A DNA stretch of 44,715 nucleotides from Rhodoferax sp. (GCA_021737865.1 JAIPDC010000004.1:1-44715), one strand, 5' to 3'. Counted from the stretch's first letter, positions 10,590-19,177 are shown. The notes: generated by a model from the letters alone, not told the origin. A program made the numbers and translations.

Positions 10590-11933
10590 CTATTTCATCA
10601 ACACATCAAGGTCAATGGCCAAACCCATGGCCAAATAACCCAGGCGATTGGGATGCAGCTTGTCGCCAGCGCCACCCAGCGTGTTGTCGGGAACGAATTC
10701 GGCGCGCATGCCGCCGGTTTGCGGATCAAGAATCGCTTTGTCGAAGTCAATCACCGCGTCAAACAGCCCCGAATTTCGAATGAAGTCGTTCAGCGCTTGG
10801 CGCTTGGCATCTTGTTCTGCAAAGCCATGGGCAGCGCTGGTAGAACCAAGCGCAGATGTGACCGTGGCACCAATGATTTTCAAATTTGGCTTTTGGGTGC
10901 GGATGCGCTCGATGATGGTTGTCATTTCTGCCTTCACGACGTCTGCATCACGGTTACCGTTCTTGCTGAAATCATTAATGCCTTCCATCCAGATCATGCT
11001 CTGGACACCGGAGAGTGACAGTACATCGCGTTCAAGACGTTGCCCGGCTGCGGGGCCGCCCGGGAATGGTTTTTGCGCCGAATATTCTGCTGGACCGGCG
11101 ACCTGATTGCCACCAATGCCCGCATTGACGACGACCAGCTTATTACCAAAGGCTGCACGCAGACGACGCGAGAGCACGTCTGTCCAGCGATCATCGCCAT
11201 TGATGGTCGACGCTGTGCCGTCGGTAATCGAGTCACCAAAAGCCACAATGGCACGGGTATCCGCCGGAGCCATCATGTCCACAGCATCCAGAAAATACCA
11301 CGACGCTGTGGCGAAGGGAAACGCGGCCTCTCCCTCGTCGTTGCCCTTGGCACCAGCCTTGGGTGCCGAGATGTACGAACTGCTCAAGGCTTTGGCATGC
11401 CAGGTCATGGGGCCGCTCTCACCAACCACATGAAAACTCACCGCCAGTTTGCGCCCCGTCAATGCAGCGACAGAACCTGGATTCACAAAGCGCAGAGGAA
11501 CCGGATCACTCCATGCAGATGCACCGGGTGCAACCGTGACGCTGTTTTTGCCACCGAACTGGACGGCCTGATTGGTTCCGGCCACCAGTGCTGAACTCGA
11601 CTGGTGCAAACCAACGAAGACACCGTCAAACGTGACCGGCTGAGCGCCCAGCGCATTTGACAGGCGAATACGCGTCTGACTCGTCCAGAGGTCGGGTCTG
11701 ACGATCATGCGAAAGCTTTGATCGTTCGCGCCATTTTGCGCAGATGGAAAAGCCCGGCTCAAATTGGGTTGCGCTGACGGATTGCCAACCGGGTACGGCC
11801 CTTGCACTGAACCTGTCCAACTGGTGACCCAGCCTTCGCTGCCGGCAGCCCAAAGCGGAGAGCCAAAGCTGGTAACAAAAACAAATAGTAAGGAAATGAA
11901 TGCAAATAGAGGGGGCGAAGATTTCAATTTCAC
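10590..11933 (-). CDS. Secreted SGNH/GDSL-family hydrolase
   Basis: This 447-residue protein carries all four SGNH blocks: GDSITDG (nucleophile Ser), NAGIGGNQ (Gly), EGINDF (Asn) and DKLHPNRLGY (Asp and His). SGNH enzymes are esterases, often acting on carbohydrate or lipid esters. The start is taken as GTG at 11933, because AAAGGAG lies seven bases upstream and the product then begins with a clean signal peptide (MKLKSSPPLFAFISLL..., cleavage near LWAAG). An in-frame ATG at 12014 would add a Cys-rich tail in front of the signal and is unlikely. An N-terminal beta-rich domain of about 200 residues precedes the catalytic part. A prepilin gene follows 25 bases downstream. Substrate unknown. Confidence 0.88.
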   Translation of the reverse strand: MKLKSSPPLFAFISLLFVFVTSFGSPLWAAGSEGWVTSWTGSVQGPYPVGNPSAQPNLSRAFPSAQNGANDQSFRMIVRPDLWTSQTRIRLSNALGAQPVTFDGVFVGLHQSSSALVAGTNQAVQFGGKNSVTVAPGASAWSDPVPLRFVNPGSVAALTGRKLAVSFHVVGESGPMTWHAKALSSSYISAPKAGAKGNDEGEAAFPFATASWYFLDAVDMMAPADTRAIVAFGDSITDGTASTINGDDRWTDVLSRRLRAAFGNKLVVVNAGIGGNQVAGPAEYSAQKPFPGGPAAGQRLERDVLSLSGVQSMIWMEGINDFSKNGNRDADVVKAEMTTIIERIRTQKPNLKIIGATVTSALGSTSAAHGFAEQDAKRQALNDFIRNSGLFDAVIDFDKAILDPQTGGMRAEFVPDNTLGGAGDKLHPNRLGYLAMGLAIDLDVLMK

Positions 11934-12336
11934 GAAAGAACTCCTTTTGTTGGAACAGCACGGTGCATTGTTTAACTGCACTGATTGGGACAATGTGCCT
12001 TTCATCTTAGCCACGCCTACTCATCAAAATGGCAACAATTTGTGCCAAAATGGCACAGGTCTTTTGTCAGAGCGCTGCGTCCACGGGCCAACGTCCGCGA
12101 GAACGACTGCAATGCGTCTCCCGTTGTCGGTGGCCAGTCAACACCACGCTTGAAATTACCAGACAATCGGGTGATTGGCGCCGTTTACCATCTCACATAC
12201 CAAGGACAAAATCATTGCGCCACAACTGGCGTCTTCAAAACCTCGGTTCCATGCTCGCCCAACATTCCATTCTCGACACAGCCCGCCGCGCAGCAAATGC
12301 CGCCAGCGCTTGAAACTCAAATGATGCAAACCACCC
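11934..12336. other. 403-base intergenic region between SGNH hydrolase and sdaA
   Basis: The two flanking genes are divergent, so both promoters should lie here. I see a strong Shine-Dalgarno for the hydrolase just left of 11945 and a cluster of TGGCA/TGCCA half-sites at 12030-12056. The part from about 12060 to 12336 has open frames on the plus strand but none with recognisable protein features or a ribosome site, and I call no gene in it. Confidence 0.5.
12030..12056. promoter_or_regulatory. Candidate operator: TGGCA/TGCCA inverted pair plus a third half-site
   Basis: TGGCA (12030-12034) and TGCCA (12043-12047) form an inverted repeat with an 8-base spacer, and a further TGGCAC follows at 12051-12056. 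The cluster lies about 100 bases upstream of the SGNH hydrolase start and 280 upstream of sdaA. The regulator is unknown. Confidence 0.35.
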
Positions 12337-13728
12337 ATGGCCGTATCCGTATTTGACCTGTTCAAGATCGGCATAGGCCCCAGCAGCTCCCACACCGTGG
12401 GGCCGATGCGGGCAGCACGGCTGTTTGTGTTGCGGTTGCAGCAAGGCGCTCTGCTGGAGCAAACCACGCGAATGCGCTGCAGCCTGTATGGCTCGCTCGG
12501 CGCCACCGGCAAGGGCCACGCCAGTGACGTGGCCGTGTTGCTGGGTCTGTGTGGGCAAGAGCCGGACACAGTCGAGATCGACGCCATCCCCGCGCTGCTG
12601 GCCAGCATCCGGGGGGCCCACAGCCTTGCCCTGCTGGGGCGCCACCGCATCGATTTTTTCGAAAAAACCGACCTGCTTTTCCTGCGCAGCGAGACGCTGC
12701 CCTTTCACGCCAATGGCATGCGCTTTGTCGCCTTCAACGCGGCTGGCGATGAGATTGCCAACCGGATTTACTACTCGGTGGGTGGTGGCTTCATCCTGAG
12801 CGACGACGTGGCGACCGACGGCACACGCCAAAAAGTGATCGCCCCGGATGCCACTGTGCTGCCGCTGGCGTTTGGCAGCGGCGACGAACTGCTGACACTG
12901 GCAAAGTCGCGGGGCTTGAGCATCGCCCAGATCATGCGACGCAACGAGCAACACTGGCGCAGCGATGCCGAGATCGATGCCAACCTGCTGCGCATCTGGC
13001 AAGTCATGCAGGACTGCGTGGTCCGTGGCTGCCAGACCGACGGTGTATTGCCGGGCGGGTTCAAAGTGAAGCGCCGCGCCCATGCACTGCACCAGGCGTT
13101 GTGCAGCAACCCGGAAGCGGCCCTGCGCGACCCGCTGCAGGTGCTGGACTGGGTCAACCTGTATGCGCTGGCGGTGAACGAAGAAAACGCGGCGGGCGGG
13201 CGCGTGGTCACTGCGCCCACCAATGGCGCGGCCGGCATCGTGCCCGCCGTACTGCACTACTACAGCCGCTTTGTGCCCGGCTCCAATGACGCGGGCGTGA
13301 TGGACTTCCTGCTCACTGCTGCGGCCATTGGCATTCTGTACAAGGAGAACGCCAGCATCAGTGGCGCCGAAGTGGGCTGCCAGGGCGAGGTCGGGGTGGC
13401 CTGCTCCATGGCAGCGGGTGCCCTGTGCGCCGTGATGGGTGGCACGCCCGCACAGGTCGAAAACGCGGCCGAGATCGGCATGGAGCACCACCTGGGCCTG
13501 ACCTGCGACCCGGTGGGCGGGCTGGTGCAGATTCCGTGCATCGAGCGCAACGCCATCGCGTCCGTCAAGGCCATCAACGCCGCGCGCATGGCGCTGCGCG
13601 GCGACGGCTCCCACTTTGTGAGCCTGGACAAGGTCATCAAGACCATGCGCGAGACCGGTGCCGACATGAAAACCAAGTACAAGGAAACGGCGCGCGGCGG
13701 ACTGGCCGTCAATATCGTCGAATGCTGA
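12337..13728 (+). CDS. sdaA: L-serine ammonia-lyase (iron-sulfur, single chain)
   Basis: This 463-residue enzyme deaminates L-serine to pyruvate and ammonia using an oxygen-labile [4Fe-4S] cluster. The N-terminus [21 protein letters not shown] is the family signature of the beta domain; the alpha domain has [13 protein letters not shown]. Three cysteines in family positions are present: Cys348 (GCQGEVG), Cys390 (LTCDPVGG) and Cys401 (IPCIERN). Length is normal for the single-polypeptide type. It stands about 9.6 kb from gcvP; both enzymes serve serine/glycine catabolism, but they are not in one operon. The next gene starts 30 bases downstream. Confidence 0.97.
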   Translation: MAVSVFDLFKIGIGPSSSHTVGPMRAARLFVLRLQQGALLEQTTRMRCSLYGSLGATGKGHASDVAVLLGLCGQEPDTVEIDAIPALLASIRGAHSLALLGRHRIDFFEKTDLLFLRSETLPFHANGMRFVAFNAAGDEIANRIYYSVGGGFILSDDVATDGTRQKVIAPDATVLPLAFGSGDELLTLAKSRGLSIAQIMRRNEQHWRSDAEIDANLLRIWQVMQDCVVRGCQTDGVLPGGFKVKRRAHALHQALCSNPEAALRDPLQVLDWVNLYALAVNEENAAGGRVVTAPTNGAAGIVPAVLHYYSRFVPGSNDAGVMDFLLTAAAIGILYKENASISGAEVGCQGEVGVACSMAAGALCAVMGGTPAQVENAAEIGMEHHLGLTCDPVGGLVQIPCIERNAIASVKAINAARMALRGDGSHFVSLDKVIKTMRETGADMKTKYKETARGGLAVNIVEC

Positions 13729-13758
13729 TGGCATCGTGCGCACCGTGATAATTCCCGC

Positions 13759-14280
13759 ATGACGCCACTGCACTCAGCCACCCCCGATACCAGCACACAA
13801 CCAAATAGCGTGCCCCGCCTCGCCGAACTGTTGCTCCGCAAACAGTGGCGTCTCGCAACGGCCGAGAGTTGCACCGGCGGGATGATCTCCGCCGCCTGCA
13901 CTGATCTGGCGGGCTCCAGCGCCTGGTTCGAACGCGGCTTTGTGACCTATTCGAACGACGCAAAGATGGAGCTGCTGGGTGTAGAAGAACGCATCTTGCG
14001 GCGGGCGGGTGCCGTGTGCCAGGGCGTGGCCAAGGCGATGGCCCTGGGCGCAATCGCGCAATCCCATGCAGAGGTTGCGGTAGCAGTGACGGGTGTCGCC
14101 GGCCCCACCGGTGGCAGCCCAGCCAAGCCGGTGGGAACCGTGTGGTTTGGCTTTGCCCTACCCGGCAAAGTGGTGACCGAGAAGTGCCATTTCGACGGCG
14201 ACCGCGCCACTGTGCGCTCGGCGACGGTGAACCACGCCATCAATCGCCTCATCGCGCTACTGGAGCTGGTAGACGATTGA
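13759..14280 (+). CDS. pncC: Nicotinamide-nucleotide amidase (PncC/CinA C-terminal family)
   Basis: This 173-residue protein is a stand-alone CinA C-terminal domain, the family that deamidates nicotinamide mononucleotide to nicotinate mononucleotide in pyridine nucleotide salvage. Family motifs are ATAESCTGGMISAACTDLAGSS (residues about 34-55), GFVTYSND and AVTGVAGPTGGSPAKPVGTVW. It starts 30 bases after sdaA and probably shares its transcript. In related betaproteobacteria this gene often sits elsewhere, so the pairing with sdaA may have no functional meaning. No clear Shine-Dalgarno is seen before the ATG. Confidence 0.9.
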   Translation: MTPLHSATPDTSTQPNSVPRLAELLLRKQWRLATAESCTGGMISAACTDLAGSSAWFERGFVTYSNDAKMELLGVEERILRRAGAVCQGVAKAMALGAIAQSHAEVAVAVTGVAGPTGGSPAKPVGTVWFGFALPGKVVTEKCHFDGDRATVRSATVNHAINRLIALLELVDD

Positions 14281-14329
14281 CTCCGGTAATTTCTATATTT
14301 TGTAACCATTTGCCCATCGTTTCGGGCAT

Positions 14330-14398
14330 CCCTTAAGAATTCCTTAAGGGAATTTTTCCCAAAAGCAACTACAGTCATCTCCATCTTTTCTACTGGAG
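14330..14398 (+). promoter_or_regulatory. Shared upstream element A, in front of dsbD operon
   Basis: The element contains an inverted repeat CCCTTAAG, 5 bases, CTTAAGGG (14330-14350) with the two CTTAAG cores exactly 11 bases apart, then GGGAATTTTTCCC (14348-14360), CAAAA, CTACA, CATCTTTT and the GGAG ribosome site seven bases before the dsbD ATG. The same sequence of blocks, at nearly identical spacing, lies before the cytochrome gene at 21382-21446 (35 of 50 positions equal without gaps from 14331 and 21381). It probably combines an operator or alternative sigma promoter with the 5' leader. Confidence 0.75.
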
Positions 14399-14405
14399 AT
14401 GGCCC

Positions 14406-16208
14406 ATGCGGCATTGGATCGGGATTTATTTCAGGTACGTGCTGGCACTGGCGCTCAGTGCCAGCGGTGCGTGGGCAGCCCCAGCACTGACTGACAATTT
14501 TTTGCCACCGGAGCAGGCTTTTGCGTTTTCAACCCGCACGGTGGATGCCAAGACGATCCGCCTGCACTGGGACATCGCTCCCGGCTACCACCTGTACCGT
14601 GATCGAATCACGGTGCAAACCGACGCGACGAAAGTGAAGTGGGCCGCGCTGACCCTGCCACCGGCCAATGAGAAGTTCGACTCCAACTTCAACAAAACCA
14701 TGGCGGTGTACGAGCAGGCGTTGGACATCGAGGTCCACATGACTCAGGGCAACGCCAACAGCCCACTGACCGTCACCTGGCAGGGCTGTGCCGATGCGGG
14801 GCTTTGCTACCCGCCCGAGTCGGCAGCCCTGAACCCACTTTCGACTACACCATCAAATTCGGCTACAGCCCCCGTGGAATATGCGCAAGACGCTACGGAT
14901 TCAGTAGCATCTGCGCTGGCCTCTGGCAGCCTATTGCGCACCCTGGGAGTATTTGGCCTGGCCGGCTTGCTGCTGGCGTTCACACCCTGCGTGCTGCCCA
15001 TGGTGCCCATCCTGTCTTCGCTGATTGCCGGGCAAACGGGCGTGGTCAGTCGGAGCAAGGGCTTCAGCCTGGCACTGGCCTATTCGCTGGGCATGGCCCT
15101 GGTCTATGCCGGCTTTGGCGTCGCAGCCGGACTGGCAGGTGAAGGGCTTGCTGCTGCACTGCAAAACCCCTGGGTCTTGGGCGGTTTTGCACTGATGCTG
15201 TCGACGATGGCACTGTCCATGTTTGGCCTTTATGACCTGCAGATGCCCAGCGCCATCCAGAGCCGAGCAACAGAATGGTCCAACCGCTTCAAGGGCGGAT
15301 CGTATGCAGGCGTGTTCCTTATGGGTGGTGTCTCTGCATTGGTGGTGGGCCCCTGTGTGGCGGCTCCACTGGCTGGTGCCTTGGTCTACATCAGCCAGAC
15401 CAGGGACGTGGTGCTGGGTGGTCTGGCACTGTTTGCGATGGCACTCGGCATGAGCGTGCCCTTGTTGCTGGTGGGTTTATCTGCGGGCAGTCTGCTTCCA
15501 CGTGCAGGAGCCTGGATGGAGCGCGTCAAACAGGTGTTCGGCATGATGCTGTTAGGGGTTGCCATCTGGATGGTATCGCCCGTGCTACCCGCCACGGTGC
15601 ACATGCTGGCGTGGGCCGTCTGGCTACTGACCGGCGCGGCCCTGCTGGGCGTCTTTGGCCCGGCAACACCGCAACACGCACATACACCGGTGGCCGCACG
15701 CGCCAGTGGCACCGCGCTGGCCACGCTTTCGCTGGTGCTGCTGGTGGGGGCGTCGTCCGGCGGCCAATCGGTGCTGCAACCCCTGGGTCACCTGCATTCG
15801 ACGCAGGTAACGGGTAGCGCCGCTGCGCCCACGAATGCCAGCCTGAACTTTGAGCGCGTACAAAGCGTACAGGCACTGGACGCGGCCCTGATGCAGGCTC
15901 AACAAAAGGGCCAAACCGTGATGCTGGACTTTTATGCCGACTGGTGCGTGGCGTGCAAGGAGTTGGAGACCTTCACCTTTAGCGACCCACAAGTGCAAAA
16001 GCGCCTAGGCAACGTGGTGCTGCTGCAGGCAGACGTCACGGCCAACACTACGGCCGATAAAGATTTGCTCAAACGCTTTAGCCTGTTTGGGCCACCTGGC
16101 ATGGTGTTCTTTGACGGTGCATCCGCCAATCGCGTCGTGCACAAGGTGGTCGGCTATCAAAACGCCAGCGACTTTCTGACATCCCTGAGCCACGCAGCCA
16201 TTCGCTAA
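14406..16208 (+). CDS. dsbD: Thiol:disulfide interchange protein DsbD
   Basis: This 600-residue inner-membrane protein carries electrons from cytoplasmic thioredoxin to periplasmic thiol proteins. All three modules and all six redox cysteines are visible: signal peptide (to about residue 25), N-terminal periplasmic domain with Cys128 and Cys134 (GCADAGLCYPPE), an eight-helix membrane domain with Cys195 (FTPCVLPM) and the partner Cys in GPCVAAPL, and a C-terminal thioredoxin domain with Cys514 and Cys517 (DWCVACK). Its start has GGAG seven bases upstream. It is the first gene of a five-gene run and the likely electron source for the TlpA-like protein 31 bases downstream. The linker around residue 163 contains GCTAC/GTAGC arms that may be a decayed dispersed repeat. 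Confidence 0.96.
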   Translation: MRHWIGIYFRYVLALALSASGAWAAPALTDNFLPPEQAFAFSTRTVDAKTIRLHWDIAPGYHLYRDRITVQTDATKVKWAALTLPPANEKFDSNFNKTMAVYEQALDIEVHMTQGNANSPLTVTWQGCADAGLCYPPESAALNPLSTTPSNSATAPVEYAQDATDSVASALASGSLLRTLGVFGLAGLLLAFTPCVLPMVPILSSLIAGQTGVVSRSKGFSLALAYSLGMALVYAGFGVAAGLAGEGLAAALQNPWVLGGFALMLSTMALSMFGLYDLQMPSAIQSRATEWSNRFKGGSYAGVFLMGGVSALVVGPCVAAPLAGALVYISQTRDVVLGGLALFAMALGMSVPLLLVGLSAGSLLPRAGAWMERVKQVFGMMLLGVAIWMVSPVLPATVHMLAWAVWLLTGAALLGVFGPATPQHAHTPVAARASGTALATLSLVLLVGASSGGQSVLQPLGHLHSTQVTGSAAAPTNASLNFERVQSVQALDAALMQAQQKGQTVMLDFYADWCVACKELETFTFSDPQVQKRLGNVVLLQADVTANTTADKDLLKRFSLFGPPGMVFFDGASANRVVHKVVGYQNASDFLTSLSHAAIR

Positions 16209-16239
16209 AACTTTCTCCCACCTCTTCCTTTATCCAGCC

Positions 16240-16740
16240 ATGAAACACATCTACAGCAAAACACTCCAGCTCGTCTTGTTCACATTTCTGTGCGGCTCAG
16301 CCTTGGCCATGGAAATCGGTCAGCCAGCCCCAGACTTTGAATTGCCAGGCCGTGCCACCGCCGTGAAGCTGAGCGACTACAAGGGCAAGACCGTGTACCT
16401 GGACTTTTGGGCCTCATGGTGCGGTCCGTGCAAGCAATCCTTCCCGTGGATGAACGACATGCAGTCGCGCTACGGAGCCAAAGGCTTGCGTGTGGTGGGC
16501 ATCAACCTGGACCAGAAAAGCGAAGACGCCCGCGACTTTCTAAAGGAAAACGCGGCCAGCTTTGACGTGGCCTTTGACCAGGGTGGCAAGACCCCCAAGT
16601 CATTCGCCATCAAGGGCATGCCCACCTCGGTGCTGATCGGCCCCGATGGCAAGGTGATCAGCATGCACAGTGGCTTCAAGCCCGAACAAAAAGCCGAGCT
16701 TGAACAGCAGATCAGGCAAGCACTCCACCTAAAAGACTAA
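16240..16740 (+). CDS. TlpA-family periplasmic thioredoxin
   Basis: This 166-residue protein has a signal peptide (cleavage near ALA at residue 23) and a TlpA/ResA-like thioredoxin fold with WCGPC (Cys61, Cys64), the strand TVYLDFWASW and the cis-proline segment KGMPTSVLIGPDG. It should reduce disulfides in the periplasm, drawing electrons from DsbD encoded just before it. TlpA proteins often reduce apocytochromes or copper-site proteins; here candidate clients are the Cys-Gly-Cys lipoprotein encoded next and the haem lipoprotein at 21454 (inference). Confidence 0.92.
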   Translation: MKHIYSKTLQLVLFTFLCGSALAMEIGQPAPDFELPGRATAVKLSDYKGKTVYLDFWASWCGPCKQSFPWMNDMQSRYGAKGLRVVGINLDQKSEDARDFLKENAASFDVAFDQGGKTPKSFAIKGMPTSVLIGPDGKVISMHSGFKPEQKAELEQQIRQALHLKD

Positions 16741-16756
16741 CCAAGAAGGATGCATG

Positions 16757-16984
16757 ATGAAAAGAACCATTCTGAGCCTGTTGGCCATCACCTCACTCGC
16801 CTGGCTGGGCGGCTGCAGCAGCATCGGCCAGGTTAACGCCTGGGAAAAAGGCAACCTGGCCAAACCAGGCATGACGTTTGAGTCCGACCCGCTGGACCAG
16901 CGCTTTACCCAACACATTTACAGCAGCAAGGAAAACTCCAGCGGTGGCTACGGTGTTGGTGGTGGCGGTTGTGGCTGCAACTAA
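16757..16984 (+). CDS. DUF4266 small lipoprotein with Cys-Gly-Cys tail
   Basis: This 75-residue protein matches what I know of DUF4266. A lipoprotein signal ends at LGGC, with Cys20 acylated. The mature part is about 55 residues: a conserved-looking core (VNAWEKGNLAKPGM...DPLDQRFTQHIYSSKE) and a glycine-rich end finishing GGGGCGCN, with Cys72 and Cys74. Two ATGs overlap at 16754 and 16757; the second has AAGGA at a better six-base distance. It lies between a TlpA thioredoxin and DUF3570, 11 bases from the latter. The tail could bind a metal, form a disulfide reduced by TlpA, or carry a modification; none is proven. Function unknown. Confidence 0.85.
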   Translation: MKRTILSLLAITSLAWLGGCSSIGQVNAWEKGNLAKPGMTFESDPLDQRFTQHIYSSKENSSGGYGVGGGGCGCN

Positions 16985-16995
16985 GGGCGTTCAAC

Positions 16996-18195
16996 ATGAG
17001 CACTCACAACACCCCCCCGAGCCAACAATCCGCCGGCGGCGTACTGCTGGCATCTTTGCTGTTGCCGGGTCTCGCCACGTTGGCAGTCATGGGACCCACA
17101 CCTGCGGCAGCCGAATCGGCCCCTGAGAAATCCACCATTGCTGTCAAGTACGGCAGCTACAGCGACAGCCAGCCGGGATGGGAGCGCGTCAAAGCCACGG
17201 CACCCCAGATTTACGTGCAGGTGCCCATTGCCGGAGAGTGGTCCATTGAAGCCTCCGGCGTGGTTGACAACGTCTCCGGTGCGACGCCCTACGCGCACAC
17301 GCAAAAGTCAGGCGCCAGCAGTGGCGGCAAGATGGGCATGAGCGACGAGCGCAAGGCTGGCGACGTCAAAATCACACGCTACATGGCGCGCTCTGCCATC
17401 TCGGCCAGCGTGGCCTACTCGAAGGAAAATGACTACACATCCACGGCATTGGGTCTGGAAGCACGCTGGTCCAGCGACAACAACAACCGCACTTGGACTC
17501 TGGGCTTTGGCGCCGCCAGCGACTCCATCGACAACACAGCAAGCGGCATCAATACCGCCATCAACGAGCACAAGAACACCCAGGAATTCATGGGGGGCAT
17601 CACCCAGGTACTGACTCCCACTGACATCGTCCAGCTCAACTTCACACGTGGTGTGGGCAGCGGGTATTTCAACGACCCTTACAAATCGTATGACCTGCGC
17701 CCCAGTCAGCGCGACACCTGGATTGCACTGGCCCGATGGAACCATTACCTGGAGCCTTTTGATGCTTCGCTGCGTACCAGCTACCGGCATTACAGCGACA
17801 CCTTTGGCGTGCAGTCGCATACCGTCGGCCTAGACTGGGTGCAGCCCGTTGGCAAGGTCGCCATTACCTCCGGCGTGCGCTACTACAGCCAGCAGGCGGC
17901 CAACTTCTACTTTGATCCGGTGCTCAATGCGCAGGGGCAATACGACGGCTTTGGCGCGCTCATGCGGGCTGCAAGTTTGAAAGACTACAAATCGGCAGAT
18001 CAGCGGCTGGCGGCTTTTGGTGCAGTCACACTGTCCATGAAAATCGCCTACACAGTCACACCCGATACGGTGGTGGACTTCAAGATCGAGACTTACCGGC
18101 AGTCGGCGGACTTGTATCTGGGCGGAACTGGCAGCCCCGGTCTGGCCCCCTTCAACGCCCAGTTCGTCCAGATTGGGCTCACGCGCAGGTTTTAA
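16996..18195 (+). CDS. DUF3570 protein, predicted outer-membrane beta-barrel
   Basis: This 399-residue protein fits DUF3570. It has an N-terminal signal (hydrophobic GGVLLASLLLPGLATLAVM, cleavage near AAAE) and a body rich in alternating strands with aromatic girdle residues, ending in RRF; a final phenylalanine is the usual signal for outer-membrane barrel insertion. The pattern suggests about 14-18 strands, not counted rigorously. The start at 16996 is chosen because the upstream in-frame ATG at 16969 overlaps DUF4266. Its constant association with DUF4266 and ApbE suggests a surface or export component of the same system (inference). Confidence 0.85.
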   Translation: MSTHNTPPSQQSAGGVLLASLLLPGLATLAVMGPTPAAAESAPEKSTIAVKYGSYSDSQPGWERVKATAPQIYVQVPIAGEWSIEASGVVDNVSGATPYAHTQKSGASSGGKMGMSDERKAGDVKITRYMARSAISASVAYSKENDYTSTALGLEARWSSDNNNRTWTLGFGAASDSIDNTASGINTAINEHKNTQEFMGGITQVLTPTDIVQLNFTRGVGSGYFNDPYKSYDLRPSQRDTWIALARWNHYLEPFDASLRTSYRHYSDTFGVQSHTVGLDWVQPVGKVAITSGVRYYSQQAANFYFDPVLNAQGQYDGFGALMRAASLKDYKSADQRLAAFGAVTLSMKIAYTVTPDTVVDFKIETYRQSADLYLGGTGSPGLAPFNAQFVQIGLTRRF

Positions 18196-18204
18196 AATTC
18201 GGAC

Positions 18205-19137
18205 ATGAAACGCTGGTGCGCACTGCGGTTTGACTTCCGGGCCATGGCCTCGCCCTGCTCCATCCAGATGGATGGCCAGGACGAGCACACCATGCGCCAA
18301 GCCGCAACCGAGGCGATTGGGGAGGTCCAGCGCATCGAGCACAAATACTCGCGATACCGCGAGGACAGCATCGTCAGCCGCATTAATCAGTCGTCCACCA
18401 CGGGTGGGCAGGTCGCTGTGGACGGAGAAACGACTGAATTGCTGGGATTTGCACACGCTCTTTGGCTCATGAGCGACGGGTTGTTCGACATCACCTCGGG
18501 CGTTCTGCGCCAGGCCTGGGACTTTCGCGCCGCACGCCTGCCAGAGCCCGCCAAGCTGCAGTCCACGCTGGAAAAAGTGGGTTGGAACAAGGTGGAGCGC
18601 AGCGGCTCAACCGTGCGCCTCACCCAGCCCGGCATGGAGCTGGACTTTGGCGGCTTTGGCAAGGAATACGCAGCCGACCGCGCCGCTGCCGTATTGCACC
18701 GCCACGGCATTGCCCACGCGTTGGTCAATCTGGGTGGAGACCTGCATGCGCTGGGTGCGCGGGCTCTGCCCGAATTGCAAGACACTGCCTGGCAGATTGA
18801 GATTCAACACCCGCGCCCGGACACTGCCATCGGAAAATCGTCACTCGCGGTGCTGGCACTGCAGCAAGGCGGTCTGGCCACCAGTGGCGACTATGAGCGC
18901 TTCTTCATCCAGAACGGCAAGCGTTACTGCCACGTTCTTAACCCCCACACCGGCTGGCCGGTCACGCACTGGCAATCCGTCAGCGTGCTGGCTGCCAACA
19001 CCACGACGGCTGGCGCACTCACCACCATTGCCATGCTCAAACAAACCGATGCACTGGACTGGCTGTCAACCCAGGGCGTTCGCTATCTGGCCGTGCAACA
19101 CGACGGCCAGGTTCACAGCAGCTCGCAGTCGCTATAA
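18205..19137 (+). CDS. apbE: FAD:protein FMN transferase, ApbE family
   Basis: This 310-residue protein has the ApbE motifs: GFGKEYAADRAA (about residues 150-161), NLGGDLHALG, and GKRYCHVLNPHTGWPV with the following TTTAGALTT. ApbE enzymes attach FMN from FAD to a threonine of target flavoproteins. Unlike most characterised members it shows no signal peptide or lipobox, so it may work in the cytoplasm although its operon partners are exported. No obvious RnfG/NqrC or FMN-binding target is encoded in the window. It starts 9 bases after DUF3570 and is the operon's last gene. Its stop codon lies within a dispersed repeat. Confidence 0.9.
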   Translation: MKRWCALRFDFRAMASPCSIQMDGQDEHTMRQAATEAIGEVQRIEHKYSRYREDSIVSRINQSSTTGGQVAVDGETTELLGFAHALWLMSDGLFDITSGVLRQAWDFRAARLPEPAKLQSTLEKVGWNKVERSGSTVRLTQPGMELDFGGFGKEYAADRAAAVLHRHGIAHALVNLGGDLHALGARALPELQDTAWQIEIQHPRPDTAIGKSSLAVLALQQGGLATSGDYERFFIQNGKRYCHVLNPHTGWPVTHWQSVSVLAANTTTAGALTTIAMLKQTDALDWLSTQGVRYLAVQHDGQVHSSSQSL

Positions 19138-19173
19138 AAACAATAGCTACTCCCGCATATAGAACGGGGACTA
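19131..19173 (+). repeat. Dispersed short repeat at the 3' end of apbE
   Basis: GCTAT (19131-19135), a 7-base loop and ATAGC (19143-19147) form a hairpin, followed by TACTCCCGCATATAGAACGG and GGACTAG. The layout matches the copies at 27751 and, less well, 1042. It provides the apbE stop codon (TAA, 19135-19137) and could serve as a terminator between the convergent apbE and DUF5666 genes. Confidence 0.6.
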
Positions 19174-19177
19174 GACC

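Noticed and set aside
12030-12048. Sigma-54-like promoter on the minus strand before the SGNH hydrolase
   Set aside because: TGGCAC and TTGC are present, but the GG to GC spacing is one base too long for a functional -24/-12 promoter.
12235-13773. Long open frame antisense to sdaA (likewise at 676-1500, 23038-24087, 33564-34745 and 42639-44075)
   Set aside because: These arise from high GC at third codon positions opposite well-recognised genes; their translations have no recognisable domains and no ribosome sites.
14281-14329. Intrinsic terminator after pncC
   Set aside because: GCCCATCG and CGGGCA can pair only weakly and no T-run follows; termination could not be supported.
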